From assembly GCA_002104895.1 (NCBI GenBank), contig MCFG01000385.1, forward strand, positions 1 through 20,000: a stretch of 20,000 nt of DNA. Direction: 5' to 3'. The position numbers and the translations under genes are program-made. Positions 15,193 to 20,000 of the stretch are shown piece by piece. A model generated the notes under the pieces. It did no database searches. It saw only the letters and a program-made list of their open reading frames with translations, and was not told the DNA's origin. The DNA comes from Anaeromyces robustus (taxonomy: Eukaryota > Neocallimastigomycota > Neocallimastigomycetes > Neocallimastigales > Neocallimastigaceae). Within the stretch, counting starts at the first letter, position 1, and every line of letters starts with the position of its first letter.

Positions 15193-15784
15193 ATTTAATT
15201 AACAAAGTTAATTGTATAAAATATATATATAAAAAAAATCAACAAAAAAAAAAAAAAAAAAAAAAAGCAATCAAAACAATCAAAACAATCAAAACAATAT
15301 CAAAAAAAAATTAACACATTTTAACATAACAAAATATTAGTATATAAATAAACATCAATCAAAAATAATATAAAAACATATTCCCATATATTATTTATTT
15401 ATTCTTTTCAATAATTTAACTATCTTTTTTTTAAAAAAAAAAAATAATAACATAATAAAAAAGTTAGCCTAAAATCTAATAGATATTCAAAAATATAAGT
15501 GAAAGAACAAAATAATTAAAAAAAGTAATATTATAGAAAAAATCATATATATTCTTTTTTTTTCTTATAGTTTTTTTTTCATTAATCTATTAAATAATTA
15601 ATAATTAAATAATTAGGCTTTGTCAAATAATAATAAAATAATTAAAATAATAAATAAATAAAATAAAATAAAATAAAAAATAATAAAAAAAATTTAAACA
15701 ATATTTATGATTTATGGTTTTTTTTTTTTTTTTTATTATAAATTAATATCATTATTATTTATAATAATATTTAAGATTATTTAT
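15193..15784. other. 3' flank of the mutase gene, with small repeats
   Basis: Just after the stop, AATTAAC (15197-15203) and GTTAATT (15207-15213) form a perfect 7-bp hairpin with a 3-nt loop, probably in the 3' UTR. After it come a run of about 22 A and three tandem CAATCAAAA nonamers (15268-15294) with a partial fourth. The rest is A/T low-complexity sequence with T tracts at 15717-15734. No gene seen. Confidence 0.6.
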
Positions 15785-15917
15785 TCTACTTTAAAATATT
15801 TTTTACTATTTTGAAAAAAAATTTTTTCCTTAATTTATAATTAATAATTTTCTACTTTAAAATATTTTTTACTATTTTGAAAAAAATTTTTTTCCTTAAT
15901 TTATAATTAATAATTTT
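15784..15917. repeat. 66-bp tandem duplication (two copies)
   Basis: Copy 1 is 15784-15849 and copy 2 is 15850-15915, with two more matching bases. The only difference I see is one A/T change at the centre of an A-run/T-run switch (eight A and six T against seven and seven). The unit starts TTCTACTTTAAAATATTTTT. Noncoding. Confidence 0.9.
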
Positions 15918-16034
15918 TAAATCTATGTAAAGTGGAAAAATATGATAATATAATTTAAATTTTAATTTCAAATTTTATAAAGGAATTTTAAAATGTAAAT
16001 AAATTTAAAATTATGTTAGTTTTTTGTCAATCAG

Positions 16035-16111
16035 AATTTGCAATTTGAAATTGAAATTATGTTAATTTGATTTTGAATAACAAAATAAATGTCAATTTCA
16101 AATTGCAAATT
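16035..16111. repeat. Perfect 20-bp inverted repeat with 37-nt loop
   Basis: The left arm 16035-16054 (AATTTGCAATTTGAAATTGA) is exactly complementary to the right arm 16092-16111. Pairing stops abruptly on both sides. The arms contain G/C pairs, so this is less likely to be chance than all-A/T palindromes here. It could be a hairpin in RNA or the termini of a tiny defective element; no target-site duplication is visible. Confidence 0.85.
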
Positions 16112-16197
16112 TGTTATAAATAAATTTAAAATAATAATAATTAAAAAGGAAGAAAATAATAATCAAAAAATTATCATTAATAAGGAAGGTTCTTTCT

Positions 16198-16198
<1 letters not shown>

Positions 16199-16248
<50 letters not shown>

Positions 16249-16380
16249 TATTATACTTATTATTATTATTAATTATTATTATTATTATTATTACTATTAT
16301 TATTATCATTATTATATTATACCTGTTTATATCTGTATTTTATATTCATTATTATTAATATTCATTATTCATTATTCATT
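16199..16380. repeat. T48 tract followed by degenerate ATT microsatellite
   Basis: A run of 48 T (16199-16246) is followed by imperfect ATT units with occasional C interruptions to about 16320, then ATTC-type units to 16380. The open frame that crosses it encodes only poly-Phe, Leu and Ile, and is an artefact of the repeat rather than a gene. Confidence 0.93.
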
Positions 16381-16428
16381 ATTGCTATAAAAACAAATTT
16401 GGATAATAATAATAAATAATAATAAAAA

Positions 16429-16840
16429 ATGACAAGTGGAAAAAATCTTCTTGTATCATTAAAGAATAATTTCATTATTTTTCTTTATTTTTGGACAAAA
16501 ATTATAAAGATAATATATATTACTTATTGCTTATCGTTCTTCCTAATGGATGGGGTGCTTTGATAATCAAAAATTCAAAAAAGTAAAATAAAACATAGAC
16601 AAAGGCAGTTGCATAGTCTTCTTTTCAAAAGGTCAATCGAACCACCTATACCATATATTCTGGGACAACTGTAATATATATATAAATATAAATATTTTTT
16701 AAGAATGTTGACGTTAGCGTTGAAACAATAAGTCAAAAGAATTTATTCAAATACGGATTCAAAATCCTTGAATCCTTATATTCATAAAGCCATTTGTTAA
16801 ATGGGAGAGGTCAAAAAACTATTATACTATACTTTTTTGT
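16429..16840. other. Less AT-rich noncoding patch of unknown nature
   Basis: About 400 bases stand out from the surrounding DNA by many G and C residues (for example CTTCCTAATGGATGGGGTGC near 16540-16559 and AGGTCAATCGAACCACC near 16630). An ATG at 16429 opens a 44-codon hydrophobic frame (MTSGKNLLVSLKNN, then aromatic and Ile-rich, to a TGA at 16561-16563), too short to trust. All other frames on both strands are broken by stops. A small hairpin with 8-bp arms GGATTCAA and TTGAATCC lies at 16755-16775. I checked for a tRNA because of the minus-strand GGTTCGATT motif, but the T stem does not pair. Candidates are a decayed element or gene, or a noncoding RNA. Confidence 0.4.
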
Positions 16841-16954
16841 TTTCTTTTTTGTTATTTTATTATTATTAATTTATCTACCTTTATTAATCTAACTTTATTA
16901 ATCTATTTTCAATGTAGTAAATATTTAAATATGTTTATACTACAATAAAATTAT

Positions 16955-17202
<248 letters not shown>

Positions 17203-18675
17203 TAGAAATGTATTGATTTATGTTAATATATTATTATTTATTAATGATATTTATATAAATATCAAAATATTTGCTTTTTCTGATATAGTTATCATCCATT
17301 TAATCAGAATCCATTTAATCAGTAATATTATAATAAAATTACCAATAAAAAAATTTTTTAAAAATAAGACATGTGTTTTATAAAAAAATATGTAAATTTA
17401 TGAGTATAATACATATATGTATGTAATTAATACATATATCTAGGTGGCTTTTTTATATCCAATCAATTTTCAGATGATGCAATTTTTTAAAAAAAATAAA
17501 ATAATATATAATAATTTATATATAACATATTGAATCTGTTAAAAATGAATTTTTTAATAGTAAAATATATAAGTAATATATTGTAATATATTTCATCAAT
17601 AAATAAATTTAAAATATTAATCTATTTATTGAATATTTTTTATATAATATTATTATATCTTATTTTAATAATAAATAAAATAATAATTATTAAATAATAA
17701 TTATTAAAAGCAAATAATAATTATAATTAAAAAAAATAAATAATAGATAAATTATTTAGTTATTTTACCTGTCTATATCATATTTTTTTATATAATTATT
17801 ATTAAATAAATTATAATAATAATAATAAGAATAATAATAATAATAATAAGTAAATAGATAATAATAAAAAAAAAAATTTTTTTTTTTAATTATCAGTTAT
17901 AGTAAAACATAGGTTATAAATAATTTTATATAATAAATAATATAAAATTTTTATATTATTTATTAAACAATAAAATATAATAAATTAAATATATATTACA
18001 ATAAAATTAAAGAGTAATAAAATTTTTGTTTTTTTTTTTTTAAAAAAAATAAAGAAAAAATAAATAAAAAAAAAAAAAAAAAATAAAGAAAAAAAAATAA
18101 ATTTTTAAAAAAAAGGGAATATATAATAAAGAAGAAAAAAAAAATAAAATTAATTATTATTTATTTTAGGTAAAAAGAAAATATTTGATATAAAGATATT
18201 GTAAAAATGAAACAAAAAATTAAATCAATAATTATATAAATTGAATAAAATCAAACCAATTTCAATATAATAAAATGATTGGAATTATTAATATAAATTA
18301 AATATATAATAGAAAAATGATTAAAAAAGATTAAATAAAAAAATAATAAATTTAAAAAAAAAGTAGAGAAAAAATACATATTTATATATTGATTGGAAAA
18401 GTATACAGATTAATTATAATTAATGATAATAAAATTTAATTTCTAATTTCAAAATGGAAAAATGATTATACTCTTCAATAAAATTAAAAATTTTATATAA
18501 TATATGCGTGCATATAATCAATATAAATCTAATCTAATCAGTATACCCAAAAATTTTATTAAAATAAAATCAAAACAAATTTTTCAATAATAATATATAA
18601 TCATTTCAATTTTTATTAATTATTATAATATTTTATTAATTTCATTTATAATTTATTATTATTAAGATTATCAAT
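17203..18675. other. Gene-free AT-rich region and upstream flank of the Ac45-like gene
   Basis: No coding region seen. It contains a 14-bp direct repeat ATCCATTTAATCAG at 17294-17307 and 17309-17322, TAA-rich runs around 17816-17850, and A-rich tracts around 18030-18145. The last 300 bases are slightly more complex and include an isolated palindrome (TATATGC-GT-GCATATA, 18501-18516), presumably in the promoter or leader of the gene starting at 18676. Confidence 0.55.
18501..18516. promoter_or_regulatory. Palindrome upstream of the Ac45-like gene
   Basis: Two perfect 7-bp arms, TATATGC and GCATATA, flank GT, about 160 bases before the ATG. It is one of the few G/C-containing palindromes in this flank and could be a dimeric regulator site. 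This is inferred from position and symmetry only. Confidence 0.25.
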
Positions 18676-19986
18676 ATGGTTAGACTCTCAATTAAGACTT
18701 TATTCTTAAGTGCTGTTGCCTTAGCTTCTGCTAAGTCACCATTACTTCTTTGGACCAACAAGAGGTAATTATTTGAAAATAATTATAAATATATATTAAG
18801 AAATATTAATGTATATCGAGAATTTTCAATAAGGAAATATTTAATAAAAAGGTAATAACTAAATTTAATATTAATTACATAATTCATAGTGTTGCTGATG
18901 TTGTTTCAACCAACTACGCTAACGCTGATGATGTTTCAAACTTATTAGCTCCATTCTTAGAATCATGTCCACAATCTGTTTTAATTCTTGATCAACCAAA
19001 TGTAATATTTTAAAAAATATTAAATAATTATATTATATAATATTTAAAATATTAAAATACTTATAATATCATTATATTATTTTAAATATATTCAATGAAA
19101 ATTTATAATGAAAATAGTTTGATATTGCTTCTTTAAAGGATATGAGAGCTGTTAAGAATGCTTTTGTTTCAGCCAAGTCTTCTTCCCAAGTTGAACACTT
19201 AGATATCGATGAAGTTAACAACATTGATGCTATTGTTAATGCTATTGCTGAAAAATGTAATAACGCTGTTGTAGCTGAAGGTAAATATTAATTTTTAAAT
19301 AGTTTTATTTAAAAATTAATAAAATAATAACATTTTATTTAATTAATATAATTCTGTATATATAAGTACTAAAATATTTAAAAATATTTAAAAATATTTA
19401 AAAATATTTAAAAAAATATTCATGTTTTATATATAATGAAAACAGAAAAACTTGCTGAAGCCAATTCAATTGTTATCAGTAAATTATCTCAAAACTTATC
19501 TGAAGCTCAAAGAAAGATTAAGAATTTATTAAATAAGATTAATGACAATACTCTTGTTGTTTTCCTTTCAAACAACAATGTTAACACCAAGAAATTAGTA
19601 AGTACTTTTAAATAAAATTAAAAATTATTATTTTTTTCTTTGTTATCTAAATATTTTATTTTTACATTATTCAAATACTTTTTTTTTTAAAAAAAAAAAA
19701 TAAAATATAATATAAAATATAATAGTTGGTTCAACGTCAAAATGCTGAACAACAACAACAAAATGGTGAACAACAACAACCACAACAAAATGGTGAACAA
19801 CAACAACAAAACGCTACACCAGTTAAAGAAGAAACCTCTGTTTTCGGTAAATATGTATTCATGAACACTGCTATTATGGAAAGTCTTGTTGTCATGGTTC
19901 CATTCATTTTAATTCTTTGTACTGGTATTTCTTGGTTATTATCTGTAAGAACACCAAACAAGATTGAAAAGAAGAAGGAAAATTAA
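18676..19986 (+). CDS. Type I membrane protein, V-ATPase accessory Ac45/Voa1/Big1-like
   Basis: Five exons: 18676-18764, 18890-19001, 19118-19280, 19446-19597, 19726-19986. All junctions have GT/AG ends and keep frame, giving 258 residues. Residues 1-19 are a signal peptide (IKTLFLSAVALASA). The luminal part begins SPLLLWTNKR and contains SCPQSVLILDQPN (about 55-67), resembling the N-terminal part of Ac45/Big1 proteins, where a VP-x-LLWS-like start and a C-x3-VL-x3-QP segment recur. A helical region (122-172) precedes a Gln-rich spacer (181-200) with NGEQQQ repeats, one sequon at N201, and a single transmembrane segment (about 222-246) followed by a short tail ending KKEN. That is a dilysine KKXX ER-retrieval signal on the cytosolic side. 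In yeast the Voa1/Vma21 system assembles the V0 sector in the ER, and Big1 acts in cell-wall glucan synthesis. The topology is clear; the family call rests on remembered motif likeness, so treat it as probable. Other single-pass ER proteins remain possible. Confidence 0.65.
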
Positions 19987-20000
19987 TTTTAAAGAGAATT

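Noticed and set aside
16089-16358. 89-codon open frame on the plus strand
   Set aside because: Most of it is a translated T48 tract and ATT repeat (poly-Phe, Leu, Ile); no domain and no leader features.
16580-16690. Possible tRNA (GGTTCGATT T-loop-like motif on the minus strand)
   Set aside because: The T stem does not pair and no acceptor or anticodon arm can be drawn around it.
19737-19961. Cys-rich minus-strand open frame opposite the last exon of the membrane-protein gene
   Set aside because: Its cysteines come from reading the CAA/CAAC glutamine repeat on the opposite strand.

Overview
The window looks like nuclear DNA of an anaerobic gut fungus (Neocallimastigomycota). Three things point there. 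The intergenic DNA is extremely AT-rich and full of homopolymer and microsatellite tracts. The genes are dense but isolated, with short AT-rich GTAAGT/TAG introns and a strong preference for codons such as GGT, GCT, CCA and AAC in what look like highly expressed genes. The left-hand gene is a secreted family 9 cellulase of the type used in anaerobic-fungal cellulosomes. The organism assignment is an inference from composition and gene content.

Layout. Positions 1-2752 (minus strand) hold the 5' part of a GH9 endoglucanase gene in at least eight exons. It has a signal peptide, a complete GH9 catalytic domain with both signature regions, a proline-rich linker and the start of a C-terminal beta-rich domain that runs off the window at position 1. 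One exon is best explained as a 3-nt micro-exon (2150-2152). About 5 kb without a recognisable gene follows (2753-7789), with two clean tandem duplications. At 7790-8368 (plus) is an intronless 192-residue secreted or GPI-anchored-looking protein with six mature cysteines that I cannot assign to a family. Another roughly 5.1 kb gene-free stretch follows. At 13501-15192 (plus) is cofactor-independent phosphoglycerate mutase (glycolysis), intronless, with an open 53-codon upstream extension of the usual 510-residue enzyme. From 15193 to 18675 lies noncoding DNA holding a 66-bp tandem duplication, a 20-bp perfect inverted repeat, a 48-nt T tract, a 248-nt ATTT microsatellite and a roughly 400-bp patch of clearly less AT-rich DNA that codes for nothing I recognise. 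At 18676-19986 (plus) is a five-exon gene for a 258-residue type I membrane protein resembling the V-ATPase accessory family Ac45/Voa1/Big1, with a Q-rich spacer and a C-terminal dilysine (KKXX) tail.

How the genes relate. They are not an operon or obvious cluster. The cellulase releases glucose and cello-oligosaccharides outside the cell, the mutase acts in cytosolic glycolysis, and the Ac45/Voa1-like protein should serve the secretory pathway or V-ATPase assembly. The items most worth a second look are the micro-exon inside the cellulase catalytic motif, the orphan secreted protein, the N-terminal extension of the mutase, and the odd noncoding patch at 16430-16830.
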